Shown here piece after piece: positions 27,401 through 40,992 of a stretch of DNA of 64,000 nucleotides. The position numbers and the translations under genes were made by a program. The stretch's first letter is position 1. Every line of letters starts with the position of its first letter. The notes beneath the pieces are model-generated. The model searched no databases and was not told the origin of the DNA. It was given only the letters and a program-made list of their open reading frames with translations. The stretch comes from Fratercula arctica (lineage: Eukaryota > Chordata > Aves > Charadriiformes > Alcidae), in NCBI GenBank assembly GCA_947846985.1, contig CANTUZ010000005.1:19130389-19194388 (forward strand), in the 5' to 3' direction.

Positions 27401-28879
27401 CAATTTCACCTCCCTGCAAAGATTTAAAAATAAAAACTAATAAAAAAATCAAAACAATTCACACAATACCCAGGGTGGGCATTGGCTAAACAGACTAAGC
27501 CATGCCTTACATAGATCCTGAAGCCAGCACTTTTGTGGGGTGGGGAACAAAACAAATGGAAGAGGGAGGTTGCTCATTAAATAATTATGGAGTTTTTAGT
27601 CTAAATTGCTAAGTAAAAGAGTCACTGCATGTTTAGCAGATGCTACTGTGTAAATCTAAATCCACTAAGATACCAGCATGTTCCTCTCTTTTTCTCCCTG
27701 CTCTACTTCATAAAGCAGGATTTCCATGATCAGACAAGCAGCCACTGAACAGCTAGGTACAGTTTGCCAATTTTACAGCGATCAGTGATCACTGAACCCA
27801 TCAAGTTCTCTTCCCAAACCAGAAGCACCAAAATAATAATAATAATAAGCTTGCAGGGATGAAAAAAATTCTTCCATCTGTTCACATTTTTACACCCCTT
27901 ATACTGCAGTTTTATTTCTTTTGCATATTTTTGGAAAGTAGGAAGAAGAATCATCTTCACAGCTTTACATTTTCCCGCTCTTTGGGGGATATGGAGGAGA
28001 GATGTTTTATTTGGTTTGTCAATTTGTTGATATTTTTGGTGACCAACAGAAACACAAATCAGACATCAGCAAATCCTGTTATATATTACGATACACTATA
28101 CTTCAGAAAATTCTCTGCCTTTTATAGAACGTTGAGTCTGCAACTCTCAAAGTAATTTGCGTAAGGAACATTGTCAAAGTTATAGGTGACAAAACAGAAA
28201 TGACAATAAACAAGTCTCAAAATCAGAGATAACTGCAAAAAAAAAATCAAGCCTCCTAAGTTTGAGTCCAGCCATTTGCTCACCTACCTAGAAAATCTTT
28301 CATGAAAGAGCAAAAGGAGAAATAGATTTTCCTTTTAATAAAAGCAAAGGGGTACACTGGCATAAATCAGCCACTTCTTCAAAATTCAACTTAATGTTTT
28401 AGGCTTTGGGGGAACCTTTATGGACTTGCTTTGAAAAAAAAGCTGTTACATGTGACAGGAAAAAAACCAAAACAACCATAAATCTCTCAACACCTGGATA
28501 CACTACTTGAGACATCCTGAGATTGAAAAGGTCACAAGTATCCAGTAGATTCCTACTTCTGTATTTCCCCTATGGTCGTACTAAGGTGGATCACCAGAAC
28601 TACAGATCATAGTAAATCAAGCTTGTGGTGCACATTCTGGATATGTCATCAACACTTAATTCAGATCTGAAGGGGTTAATAGGAAAATTTGATCCTTTAT
28701 ACTGCCCTAGGAAATATACAGTGCATCCATGATTAATGTGACAGCACGCATCAGTTCACAAAGGGTGAAATTTACCCTTGCACAGTAGGCTAGCACAAGA
28801 CCAATGTACTACTTAAGTCCCACTTAAGTACCTAAAACAACGAAAATATCAAAGCTTGGTGGATGGACAGCGCGACTGT

Positions 28880-29440
28880 AGATGAAATTCAGTGTCGACA
28901 AATGCATAATAGAAAGAATAATGTAAACTAGTAACATACATTTTGACTCCCAAGTTAATGGGAGTCATACAAGAAAAGACTTACCATTACTTCGGACAGC
29001 ATAATAAAAATATCAATTCAATGTGCAGAGGTAATCAAAAGCTACAACAATGTGTTGAACAATGAAATAGAAAATTATACTTGAAAATGAGATAATGCCA
29101 ATGTATAAATCCATGATACATTCTCAGTTGGAATACTGACCTTGAAAATGCATAGCAGAATTAGGTAACATTAAGAGACAAGCAGCAAAAACGATGAGTG
29201 CATGAGGATCACATCAGCGCAGAATGAAAATATACAGATTGCCAGTTTTGAAGACTTGAGTAAAAAGAGACATACTAAATAACATTAGACAAACACAGGA
29301 TGATGAAAGGTATAAAGATGATATATCAAGAATGCCTCCTTTTCTTAATACCAGGATGTGTGCTATCTCGATAAAATAAAAGGGAACAAAGTTTCAGATG
29401 GAGAAGAAAGTAAAAGGAGAAAGGGATTTTGATGCTTTTT
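28880..29440 (+). mobile_element. Ancient CR1-like LINE pol relic
   Basis: Several blocks in order match the 3' half of a CR1-type pol gene, heavily decayed. They are AAATTCAGTGTCGACAAATG (the FNVDKC-like region), ATACATTCTCAGTTGGAATACTG (the RPHLEYC-like region), AAAAAGAGACATACTAAATAACAT (the [11 protein letters not shown] region), and ACCAGGATGTGTG followed by AAAGGGAACAAAGTTTCAGA (the TRGH...FK-like region). Stops and indels break the frame. The level of decay suggests an old, amniote-wide CR1 family rather than the young avian ones. Confidence 0.65.
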
Positions 29441-30889
29441 CATTCATTTGGGGGTTTGCACAATATACAATCACATTTATCTAAAATATAGATGGATATT
29501 GAGAATAGATTCATATCCCTATATTGGAATAAAAGCCAACCAATAGATAAGCTTTGGCATATTCAGATAGAAGGAAATTACTAACCAACAGATACTGGGG
29601 GCAAAAAACAATAATCCTACTATTGATGATTCTGAAGTCAGCTGCAGCAACATTTCTAAAACTGTCTACTGAACCACATCTATGACACCATACTGTAACA
29701 AGAGAGAACACTGGTCTGATACAAAAAAAATCCTGTTTTATCATAACATACCTGTTGTGCTCATCAAGAACCAAGCCGTCTTAAAACTGATAGCAGTGTA
29801 GAGTAGAGATAACAGAACACTTTCGAATTAGAAATTTGGGTATCAGCCTGACTCACCACAGCAGTCTGGAGCCCTCCTTGTTTCCTGGCTAGTAACTGCA
29901 GCGTAGACATGCACAAAGTTGAACTAGGCTGATGTTTGGGCTTGACAGTGCCAAATGGCATGAGATTCTGGACAACATCCAAAATTGATCTAAAAGACAG
30001 GCCCTTTTACAGTGAAGTACCTTTTTCATCTACTCAGATGAAAAATAAATATGAAGTTGTGTGTTCAGTTCTGGAACAAAGAAATCCACTTTTCCTATAG
30101 GCATTCTCCTGAAATTCAAAGATTTTTAGACCACAAATCTAAAACTTTACCTGTAACTAACTGTATCTCTGTTTAAGTGTGCATATTTCACTGACATGAC
30201 TATTTATCAATGGGTATTAATGCAAAATTAACAACTTCTAGGCCTTCTAATAAAAAGGAAAGGAAGTACAAAAATTATGAAATCTAATGTGGAACAAGGT
30301 AAGTGCTGGGAAGCAACCAACAGAGTAAACATCAAATGAAGGATTATCCTAATTTTCTCAAGGATTTAATTCCAGCAAGGAATTGAACTAGTGACCTCCC
30401 CTTCCTTACCACCTCCTGTTGCCAACAGTCAGATAAAATAAACCTAGTCATACAGATTTTTATCAAGATCTCAAGAGAGAAAGAAGACATTTCTGGACTA
30501 GAGGTCAAACATAACAATTTTAAGCCTAAAGGTCAATTTTCTAAGAGAATTGTAAGTGCCTTTGGATAGCTTAGACCAGAGGCAATATCCAAGCTGTGCC
30601 TATTGTATCAACATAGAAATACAGCTGCCATAAATTCAGAGATCATTTACTTACAGAAAGAAAAAAAAGATAAAGACTACAGAAAGGCTTTTTCAAAGAC
30701 AGAAGAAATTGTGCACCTCTTTGCAGAAAGGGTGTGATATCTAAAATTTTAGACATCAAAACCTTTCATAATGTGTGTGGTTTTGTATTTCTCTCCAGTA
30801 GCAATGTCTGAAAAGAGAGCATCCAGCATCTAGACCTTTTCCCGAATTTAAAATATATAGTCTCTGCCTTTACATAGAAGGTCAAATCC

Positions 30890-30975
30890 ACAACCAGGGT
30901 AAGTCAGTCCAGCAGCATGGAGTCCAAGGCTCTTAACCAAATAGCACCAGTTGAGAATCTATCCCATAGTCACAG
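30890..30975 (+). mobile_element. Possible ancient amniote repeat relic
   Basis: The ending AATAGCACCAGTTGAGAATC resembles the widespread segment ttacaccagctgaggatctggccc of old sauropsid repeats, preceded by a degenerate 'caatggagc' region. Weak. Confidence 0.35.
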
Positions 30976-33103
30976 AATCTGACTTTTCTTCCAGTTACAC
31001 TGGACAAAAGAAAAAAAAAAAAACCAACTCCAATTAAGGTGATGGGACACAAATTTAGATTGTTTATGGAGTAATGCATAGTTAAACTGTGTTTTCTGTG
31101 CAGCCGTGTAAATCTGAAGTAAGACTCAATGACCTCAGAACCGTCACACCATTTTTACAACACCATAAGCAAAAAAAATTTGCCTGTGGAGAGAGGCAGA
31201 CTCTGGGCTTCTTCATGATCTCACATATCCCACTTTTACAGCCTGTCATTACACTAAATACTCTTCAGTTTTTCATAATGGTGAGTGAGCTGACAGTCAA
31301 TCATACTCCATGGTGCTGACCTTGCAAAGCAGCATGGATCAAGATTTTTCCATTCCCTTTGAAATCCAAGTCTGGATTGCTCCAGCTCTTTTTCCAATAG
31401 ACCAGGTTTTTTTCAAATGCTACAGTTCAATTTTACAATGCTGCTGGCAAGGCTGGGAATCAAGCTAAATCCAGATGCATCCAGCAGGGAAAGCTGCCAC
31501 AGGGAAAGAGTAAAAAATCAAAGGGTGAGCAGTAAGATGATCCCATACCACTGACTTGCTGAATGCCAAAGAATAAAGGTTTGATACAGCATCAGAGGAA
31601 TAAGAAAACCAAAAAAGTTACTTCCAGTACTGTCAATAGTTGTTACTATGAAAGTCAGAGATGTGGTTTTTTGGAAACACAAAACTGGAAGGAAAAAATG
31701 CTGCTGCATATGTATTGCTTCTTAGTCACCCACTTACATTTCAATTACTAAATTCTTCTCTTCAGCAGTATATGTCATTTTAAATAAGCATCACAGTTGA
31801 CAGTAAGAGAATGCATCAGGGGTTTTTTTTGGTACAGCTTATAATCAAATTGTATTTGACTAATATTTCTATCTATACCCTTCAATGCTTATGGTCTAGT
31901 CTTTGCTGAAGTTGTTTAGTCTACGTGTAATTCAGGTGTAGCAACTACAAAATATTCTCACTTAAAACAGCTTTTTGGCAGCAGATATTTGTGGACTTCC
32001 ATAAAGTGAATCTCACATGGATGTATGGAAGACAGCGAGGTCCACAGTAGGACATTATACTGCTGTGTCAAACTGCTGTAAATCTAAAGAAATGTCAATG
32101 AAACACTGGAGTTGCAACAGGAAAAGAAAAAAAAAACAAAATACACAAACACCCAAGTGTAGCAGGAACAAAAGACAAATGGTACAAATCTGATGACCAG
32201 GGAGAAGTTTAGACTCTCATGTAAAACAGCCTGTTATAACCAGAGGAAACCCAAAACTCCAGGACAGCAATGTGTCAGTTTAAAACTCATATTTAAATAC
32301 CATTTAGTATACGAAATGGCTCACATTACACAACTTCCAAAATGTGGTGAAATAGTACATCTATGCAACTTCACAGCAGGACAAACATTAGGATGGCAAA
32401 AATTGCAAAGGTCAAATTAGCAAACGCATCCAGGAACAAAAAAACCAATCCAGTAACTTTCCTTTCAAATCTCAACACTCTGCAGGTTACAGCATAACAG
32501 GAAATAGAAGAAAACGTGCATTTGAGACAGGCTATGGACACTATAATCATAGCTACTTCTCTGTTAAGGTTAGGGAATAAAGTCTTGAAGATTTAATTCC
32601 TCCTAGGATACGTGTACAGCTACACAGAGATCAAACCAGAAGTCTTATCAAGTTCAACACCCTACCTTCAGCAGGGGCTATAAACCACTCAAATTAATTT
32701 TTAGGCTGGAAATAAACATAATTTGAGATTTTCACTAGAAGTATTTAGAATAATCAAGATGGGGAGAAGACACTTTGCTTTTCTAGTTGAAATATGACTC
32801 ACTTTCACCTCATTCCCATTTTAGTAACTCAATTTTTTTCTTTTTAAAAAAAAAAAACTTTGAACTTCCATAGGCTTGTGACAAAACTTTGTTCTTAGAA
32901 AGAAATGCAGGGAGCTGAAGTTGGTCTAAAGTGGCCTAGCTTTGCCCTTCCACATCAGGATGTGTTTCACCCATGGTTTATTTCATCAGCATAAAACAAT
33001 ACAGAAAGAACTGAAAATCCTCATTTAAACCGGTGATGTCATCTCACTGGAAGACAATAGTAAGCTCCACAAAACCATAGACCTCTTTGATCACAAAGCA
33101 GTG

Positions 33104-34219
33104 TGTGGTAGGTTGACCTTGGCTGGACGCCAGGTGCCCACCAAAGCCACTCTATCACTCCCCCTGGACAGGGGAGAGAAAATATAATGAAAGGCTCATG
33201 GGTGGAGACAAGGACAGGGAGATCACTCACCAACTACCATCACAGGCAAAACAGACTCAACTTTGGTAAGAAATTAAACTAGTTTCCCCATCAAATTATA
33301 ATAGGATAACAAAAACTAAAACCAAATCTTAAAAACACCTTCCCTCCACCCCTCCCTTCTTCCCGGGATTAACTTTACTCCTGAATTCTCTACCTCTTCC
33401 CCGCAAGCAGCACAGGGGGATGGGAAATGGGGATTACAGTCAGTTCACCACACATTGCCTCTGACGCTCCTTCCTCCTCAGGGGGAGGACTCCTCACACT
33501 CTTCCCCTGCTCCAGCGTGCAGTCCCTCCCACAGGAGACAGGCTTCCACAAACTTCTCCAACTTGAGTCTGCTCCAGTATGCGTCCCTTCCACAGGGTGC
33601 AGTCCTTCAGGAGCAGACCGCTCCAGCGTGGGTCCCCCATGGGGTCACAAGTCCTGCCAGCAAACCTGCTTGAGTGTGGGCTCCTCTCTCCATGGTTCCA
33701 CAGGTCCCGCCAGGAGGTGGCTCCAGGGCAGGCTTTCCACAGAGTCACAGGCTCCTTCAAGCACATCCACCTGCTCCGGTGTGAGGTCCTCCATGGGCTG
33801 CAGGTGGATATCTGCTCCACTGTTAACCTCCATGGGCTGCTGTGGCACAGCCTGCCTCACCATGGTCTTCATCAGTCTTCACCACAGGCTACAGGGGAAT
33901 CTCTGCTCTAGCGCCTGGAGCACCTCCTCCCCCTTCACTGACCTTGGTGTCTGCAGAGTTGTTTTCTCTCACATATTCTCACTCCTCTCTCTCTCTGGCT
34001 GCAGTTGCCCATTTTTTTTTCTCCCCTCCTTCTTAAATATGTTATCCCAGAGGTGTTACCACCATCGCTGATGGGCTTAGCCTTGGCCTCCAGCTGGTTT
34101 GTCTTAGAACCAGCTGGCATTGGCTCTGTTGGACACAGAGGAAGCTTCTAGCAGCTTCTCATAGAAACCACCCCTGTACTTCCCCTGGTACCAAAACATG
34201 GCCATGCAAAGCCAATACA
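33104..34219 (-). mobile_element. Avian ERVL-type solo LTR
   Basis: The block begins TGTGGTAGGTTGACCTTGG and ends CAAAGCCAATACA. It is markedly richer in G+C than the intron around it and contains repeated units around CTGCTCCAG and GGGCTGCAGGTGGA. This is a widespread solo-LTR family of modern bird genomes. The minus strand carries ATATTTAAG (around 34033-34041) as a TATA candidate, so the LTR is probably in the BRSK2 sense. No second LTR or internal retroviral gene is present, and I find no clear target-site duplication. The several ORFs inside it, up to 214 codons, are by-products of its composition. The family name is from memory of similar sequences and should be confirmed. Confidence 0.8.
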
Positions 34220-34440
34220 TAGGGACACCACTGTTTCTACGTAGAGACAGGGCAAATTCAGGGGTTTTTTTAAGGAGTTAATTCCCTTATCCTGGCTTTT
34301 GCATTGTTATATTTTTTATGGATTTAGTTTAAAAGTTTGTAAACCTCTTCACTGAACGTCAGAAAGTTGTTTTGCTTAGGCCTCTCAGCACCAATTTGAC
34401 AAGCATGTTTAAGAAATAAGATATGAAGGACCCAAGGTGT

Positions 34441-34478
34441 CTTTTTTTCCTCTTTGTTTTTGTTTGTTTGTTTTTTTA
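34441..34478. repeat. T-rich/(TTTG)n tract
   Basis: CTTTTTTTCC followed by TTTGTTTGTTTG and a T-run. Confidence 0.75.
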
Positions 34479-35396
34479 AGCCATGCACAAGCAGGCAACA
34501 ATCCATTTTTATTCTGCCTCCAAAAAAGTGACTACCAACCTACTGCAGTATTTGTTACCATGTTGTGTGTTTTAAATCACAAACAAGAATCTGAATAAGT
34601 AAAAAATAATAATCATGTTTTGGAGACTGTGGGTGACTCAAGAGCTAGTGTTGCCTTGACCTCTACTACGATTCTCCATTTTTTAAATTAAAAAAAAAAA
34701 AAAAAAAAAGCTCTAGGGTGACAAAAGCTCTGAATCGTTAACATTTAAAGATGCCAAATTCCCCGCTTTGTTCATCCTGGTTTTATGCCAATATATCTCC
34801 ACTCAATTCAGTGGATTTACTCCCAAATTTATTCCTTTACAATTAAGAGCAGGAAAATCCCAAGTAAGCTTTCACTTTCAAGATCAGTGATATGGTAACT
34901 GGGCGGGGGAAGATATTTTCATCTTTATAGCTTTCCCCTTTCATTTTACTTCTTTTTCACCCTACGTTAACTGCAAGCATTGAAAGTCAGAAGTTGACAC
35001 TATCCCTTTAATATATAAGGTATACATGCATGGAGGGTTCTTCGCATGGACCAGACTCTGACCCCAAACTGTGCACTAGGCTGGACATCCTTCCTAATCA
35101 AGGCAAACTGAATGAAGACTTATAGCCCCAAAAGTATCACAGATGAAACAATACTTTTGCGTCATGGGTCTTAGCTGGCATAAGTGTCTCTTGATAATTG
35201 TCAGCAATTATACCACAAGTGACCTTTTAAAGCATTATCCAGCAAGGCCACAAATTTGCATTATCTGCTGCCCACAGTATGAAGTTCACCCAAATACTGA
35301 GAAGGGCTCATACGCTACAACCACTGTCTATCATTTAAAGTAATAGAAAGCGCTAAGATACAGAATAAATTCTATTTTCCAATCACATTAGCATTA

Positions 35397-35418
35397 TTTA
35401 ATAAATAAATAAATAAAA
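35397..35418. repeat. (AAAT)n microsatellite
   Basis: About five ATAA units ending in AAAAAG. Confidence 0.8.
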
Positions 35419-36509
35419 AGAATCCAAACACAAACCTAGTCGGTAGCTTTTGTTTCAATTTCACAGACACACAATAGGTTTCAAACATCACAGCAGTGCA
35501 GTCAAAAAATTAGTGCATTTTAAAACAAGTAATTTTAACTGGAATTATTTGCCCTTAAACCTGAAACTGCAGAAATTATTACTTCTGTGCAGCTTCAGTC
35601 ATGCAAAAGTTTGCTTACCCCCCTCGAATTTTTTTGTTTTTTATTTAAATACAACTTCAGACTTCAATTATAACAAAATTGTATGTCTTCCTACAAAGAC
35701 AGAATATTTATGCAGTAACATAGTTGCAGATACAGCATGATTTTGACATTTACTGTAGTCCTGGAAAGGGAACAGCCAAATGCATCCCCAGCACAGCTTT
35801 AATAATTTCAAAAAATATTTGCATGCAACTCTGGCTTACCACCTCAAAAATAGTAAGGAGTAATATTTTATTTCATCTACTTTCTGGCCTCCCATTTTTA
35901 CCTCCCAGGACATAACTTGATACTTCAAAATAGGTCTTAAGTGGGACTCAAGCAATAGCTAAATCTCATACCAGCAAAAGGGTAAATTTCACTCCTAGGA
36001 CACTGATGAGAAGATTCTCCTTCCCCATTAGCTGAAATATTTTTTCCAGGCAGTAACTTGCAATATAACTATCATTAAAACCCATATAACAGACTAGTAA
36101 GGTCATTCCTTTAAAAAATTCTTTGATATTTCAATTTTCAAGTTCATCAGCAGCCTCCTCAGAAATGCCTGCATTCCTAACAATTCAGTCAGTCTTTAGA
36201 ATAACCCATTAGCCTCACCACCCACTTCACACTGACCTATACCCTTTCCAGGCAATAGTTCTGGAAGCTGAAACTTACTGAAGTAGCATTTGGTAAATAT
36301 CATTTTGCCAAGTAAGACTGTTGGTATTATCAATTGGGTACATTTATTAACCTTGCTTTGCCTTTTACATTCCACTTCCAAATTTAGGTGGGGGTAGTGA
36401 TGAGGTGAGGATTGGAAAGGAAAAGAGAGGAGATTTGGGACTACAGGGCAGCTTAATTTGAGGCATTTTTAAAGGCTTCTCTAGCAGTCTGTCAGAATTT
36501 CCAGAGACA

Positions 36510-36560
36510 ACAAAAAAAAAAGGAGGGGGGAGGGGGGAAGAGAGAAAAAAAAAAAAAAAC
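36510..36560. repeat. Polypurine tract
   Basis: A-run, then AGGAGGGGGGAGGGGGGAAG, then AGAG and a second A-run. All purine on the plus strand and capable of G4 or triplex structure. Confidence 0.85.
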
Positions 36561-38734
36561 AACACACCACCAGAGGGCTGCTGCCTGCAGGAAAATGAAA
36601 CTGCTGCATTTTAACACTGCAGTATAATTCTACCAGCTCCACGGGAGCATAAATAAAAGTGACCAAGTTATAAATCTTTTGTAAATAGAACACACAGCAT
36701 CATACAAACATAGTTCTACTCAGTGACATTTTGTTTGAGAGATCAGGGACAAATATCCCTAAGGAAAGAAGCAACAAAAGTCAGCATAGACACAAATTGT
36801 CAAAATGTGAACATCAAAGCAATATTTCTATTTTATTAGATAGTTAAAACAACTTTAGTTTTAAATTGCAGCCACAGAGATTTCAGCATTTATGTGTCAA
36901 TATCACAATAATCAAAAGGAGAAGCTATGGAAGACAAATATAGAATGAAAAGGTATCATCATCTGGACAGATCATAATGTATGGTCTGTTCTATCCTCAG
37001 AAGATGAAAATCCACAGAGGTACAATTAAAAAAATGAAGCTAGCAAAAATGAACATTAGCAAATAAACAAACAAGCAAATAATAAAAAAAAAAATCACTA
37101 GGCCTAAATAGTAGAGTTATCCCAGCTGTTTCCATGCTGCTTTTTATTTCTGAAAAAGTTATCAATACTAGCTGGCTAATCCTGTCAGTCCCAAAAGAGA
37201 ACTCAAGCATTCTCTTAGTTTTACAGCAGGGCATCATGAAAAAAAAAAAAAAAATTAACTCGCCAAAGGCTCCACCCCAAGTCAATGGCTGAACCTGTTA
37301 GGGCCAGTGAAGACTACACAATGTTTGTTTCTGAATAATCTGCCTTATAACTGCCCAGTGACATCAACAGAGTCTGTTTTGTACATGCCTCTACTACACT
37401 TCCCCCAAGAAATGACCCAGCTAGGGCTCTGTAGCATTTTAGAGAGCATAAGAGTACAAACAGGGACCCAAGTCTTTGAGAAGTTGAATACTTTTAATCC
37501 AATGGGCCTTGAGAGTAAGGAATACCAGAATTAGAGCTCTACAAGATCAAGAATAAGGTTGGTATTTTGCATACACAAAAAAACCCCAACACTGAGATAC
37601 ATACATAGTCATACATACACAAAGCGTACAGTGCATTACGTATATAACTACTCAGCTTATTGCCATCTGACATACCATATTGATTTGATGCAGGGTTTAT
37701 CAAAAGAGCAAGACAAAGGCACAACTGATACAAGTAAATCATCAGGTAAAGATGGGGAAGACTGGACTTTTACACAGGGCAAGGTTCTTAAGTGCTCCAG
37801 CACACTTCTGCAACCCCCACACAGCCTGCACTGCCCTATTTTCATTGCTGCTTGTGCCAGGATATAATACTGTTACCCACCAGTGCTACAGTTGCACCTC
37901 TGATGGCAAGGGAGACATACCCTTTGATTAAAATCCTTTGCCTTGCCATATTTTCACTTCCCACTGTTTCAGCGAGGAGAAAAAGGCCTACAATACATGG
38001 GTTTCTCCCCTCTGGTGGACTCTTCAGAAATCTGCAGTAGAGAAGTAGACACCTGAACAGTAAATATGATACATTTGCTATTCTAATCTTTTTATGAATT
38101 CTTGAGAAGCAGTCCAGAGACCACCTGGTTCCGCAGAGCCACAGGCACTGAAACACTGAGCACTGGTGGAGCTAAAGAGGCTCTCGGCTGTAACTCATCT
38201 GATGCAATGGTGATAAGCGTAATGGTGATGACAGCATTACGACACAGATCCAGAAACCATTCCTATTTTTACAGCATTTCCTCTGAGCAAGAAGGGCCAC
38301 CTGCTAACACGATGGTAACTGTCCCAACCATGCTAGTAGCCTGGCTGTCATTTTCCCTAGCAAAGATGCAGTTATGATAAAGGTAAGGACGTTTTCTACA
38401 TCCTGAAGCTTAATGCAAACTGGTCTGGTGATTTCAGTATACATATGTGTGGAATACTACAGAAAAATTACTGCTAAAAGTACTAAAACATTTGCTTGCT
38501 TTAATTTGTCTGTTAGCTGAGCAGACAGACTTCTGCTTTAAGGATGAAAGATAGCAATTTGTAAAATGCTGGGCCTGTATTTCCAGTTTGAATTGAATTC
38601 ACTTACAGTATCATTCCACTTTGTGCTCTAATTTGCTTCAACATTCACTGCAGAGATGTATTCCTAGGCTGCTCTTAACTAGAACACTGCCAGAGGTCTG
38701 CCTCTGCTGCCATCAATGAGAAGCTTGCTCATGG

Positions 38735-38822
38735 GTCAAACTCCCCTCTCAGATAAACTTGAGCAAGGCCTTGAAGTCACTGGGGCTGCATAGTTGTAAC
38801 TGAGTGGTGAATTTGACTGAGT
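38735..38822 (+). mobile_element. Possible ancient amniote repeat relic
   Basis: CCTTGAAGTCACTGGGGCTG, then CATAGTTGTAACTGAG and TGGTGAATTTGAC, resembles the cattgacttcaatggggctgcatgggtgtaactgagggcagaatttgg motif of old sauropsid repeats. Confidence 0.45.
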
Positions 38823-40146
38823 AATGTCTTCAGCACAATCAGGAAACAACCAGAAGCAAGAGAGATGCGATTTCACAAGTATGAGCAATGAAATAAACCA
38901 CAGATCCAGAAGAAAAGCAGCACGGGACAAAATACAGAAACACTAGGACAGATCTTTCTTTGTTGTCAATGATTACTGACTTTAATCGAGGTTTACTGAT
39001 TTACAGGATTGGGAAGTTTGGGAAAAAAAGTGTAGATTTAACTAGTTTCAAAAGCTAATGAAAAACTATTTAAAGCTGGTGCTCACAAAGTATAAAGAAT
39101 CTTAAAAGCTATGCCACTCATAGCCATGTCTTTTCAACAAAACAAGTGCCTGCGTTTAATAGGGCTATAGCAGTTGTGTCATTGCCAAGTTCTAATATAA
39201 TACTTGGCTTTGTCTTTGGTGACGATTTTTGTAGAGACAGGCATTGCAAACACACAAACAGCTCTCAGTCTTCCTCTCAGCTTTCTGCAGGAAAGGACTA
39301 CTTCAAATACTGCCACTGCACCAAAATGGATACATGGAGGAAATGCAGAGAGGGCTCCCTTCTTCCCACACTCCCAGTCACTAAGCTCAGCTTCCAAACC
39401 GAGAGGGCCAAGTTCCAGCCTCCATCCTCCCTGCTTTGCACTGCTCCAGCAGGAGAAAGTAGGTAAGAATCCAAGAATCCAGCCTATCAAGCTGGCTGGG
39501 GATCCCCCCAGCATTAGGAAATCACAATGTGGTTTAGCATCACTTTTTCCTCATAAATTTGGTGTAAGAGTCTTAACCAAGGTGAGGACAATCAATATCT
39601 GAAGAGTAGCTTATTCCAGTAATTCGAATCTGCCATAGAAGCATCTCATGGCCTTCCAAACCAAATGCAGATTAGAGAAGCTGCACGGTTTAGGATAGCT
39701 TGGCTTTAACCTGATTTCTTAAGGAAACAAAATTCAAATGTTCAGGCTGTCCGTCTGTAATTCCCCCATAACACCAGAATAGATTAGCAAGGTTCAACCA
39801 AGTCTGAAAGAGCAAGGGAAGTCTCTAAGATTCTACAAATTTAATGGAAAGTGCTGAATGTCTGGGGAAAAAAGAAATTCAAACTATTGCTCCCACAATG
39901 GAAACAGTAATTGCGATTTAATCCTTAATGTATTCCAAGAGAAAGAAAAAAGATGGACAGGCAACAGAGATGGCTCCAAATGAGCCACAAATACTGTCTT
40001 CACCTAGCCCAAGAGACAAGGGACATACAGAGAGGCCAGGAGGAGGAGGGGAATATAGGGTACAAAACTGGAAGAAACAGAGTTCCTTAATTTCACAGTT
40101 CACTGAACAAGTTATGGTTCAGTTGCACAGGATAACACAATAGCAG

Positions 40147-40330
40147 AGGGTGGAAGTGATCTCTGAAGATCATCTAGTTCAACGCCCTTGGTCAAAGCAG
40201 AGTCAACTAGAGCAGGCTGCTCAAGGTTGTGTCTAGTCTGTTTTTGAATATATGCAAGGATGGAGACTTCCCAGCATCTCTAGGGAACCTGTGCCAGGTT
40301 CAACTCACCCTCACAGTGTAGAAGCTTCTA
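40147..40330 (-). mobile_element. CR1 LINE 3' fragment
   Basis: The plus strand reads as the reverse complement of a CR1 3' region: GGTGGAAGTGATCTCTGA, GATCATCTAGTTCAAC, CAGAGTCAACTAGAGCAGGCTGC, a TTTTGAATAT segment, and a GGAGACTTCCCAGCATCTCT segment ending in a CTCACAGTGTAGAAG block. These match the usual CR1 consensus segments in order, with moderate divergence. It lies in BRSK2 intron 1 in the BRSK2 sense. Confidence 0.85.
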
Positions 40331-40904
40331 TACACACACAAAGGCCCAGCTAAAATCAGTGTCTTAGCATGAGAGGGATTATATGCCCATAACATAACAC
40401 AAATTATCTTTTCTCTCAGTTCACAACCTAGACAAGACACATGAAGTGTGAAAGACAAAACATATGTAAGAGAAAATAATTCTCCAAGGACACGCAGCAC
40501 ATCAGTGTTAATTTCCCAAAGCCAATGCCTCTGTGTAAGTGGGAGAAAACCCTACAAGTGCCTTATTTTTCAGTCCACCATGACCATACAGTTTAAAAAA
40601 AAAAAAGTATATATATATCTAACAATAATATATGCTTCTTTAGAGATAGGCTATTTTCTTGCTTAGAGTATTTCTACCAGCAGTAACCATCAACCTACTT
40701 AAATTGGGATGAAATGATTAAGGTGCTCAGTCTTGGAACTGTAACATCCCCAGAAGTTTTCTGAGAATAGCCTCCTAAAATCTTCATTGATTTGCTGTAG
40801 GAGATTGCAGCTGTAGAAAGAACCAAATACCCGTCTAGCACCCTCTAGATTAGGATGCCAATCCTTGAACCAGCTTCCAGTCTGAAGAGGCAAGGCAACT
40901 TCAA

Positions 40905-40992
40905 AGTTTAAAAATAAAACAAAACAAAAACCAAAAAAAACCCCAAAACAAAAACCAAAAAAACCAAAACAAAACACCAAACCAAAAACCAG
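40905..40992. repeat. A/C-rich low-complexity tract
   Basis: AAAACAAAACAAAAACC and AAAAAACCCC units, the complement type of the T/G tracts elsewhere in the intron. Confidence 0.9.

Noticed and set aside
33427..34071. Plus-strand ORF of 214 codons
   Set aside because: It lies entirely inside the solo LTR and is a by-product of its sequence.
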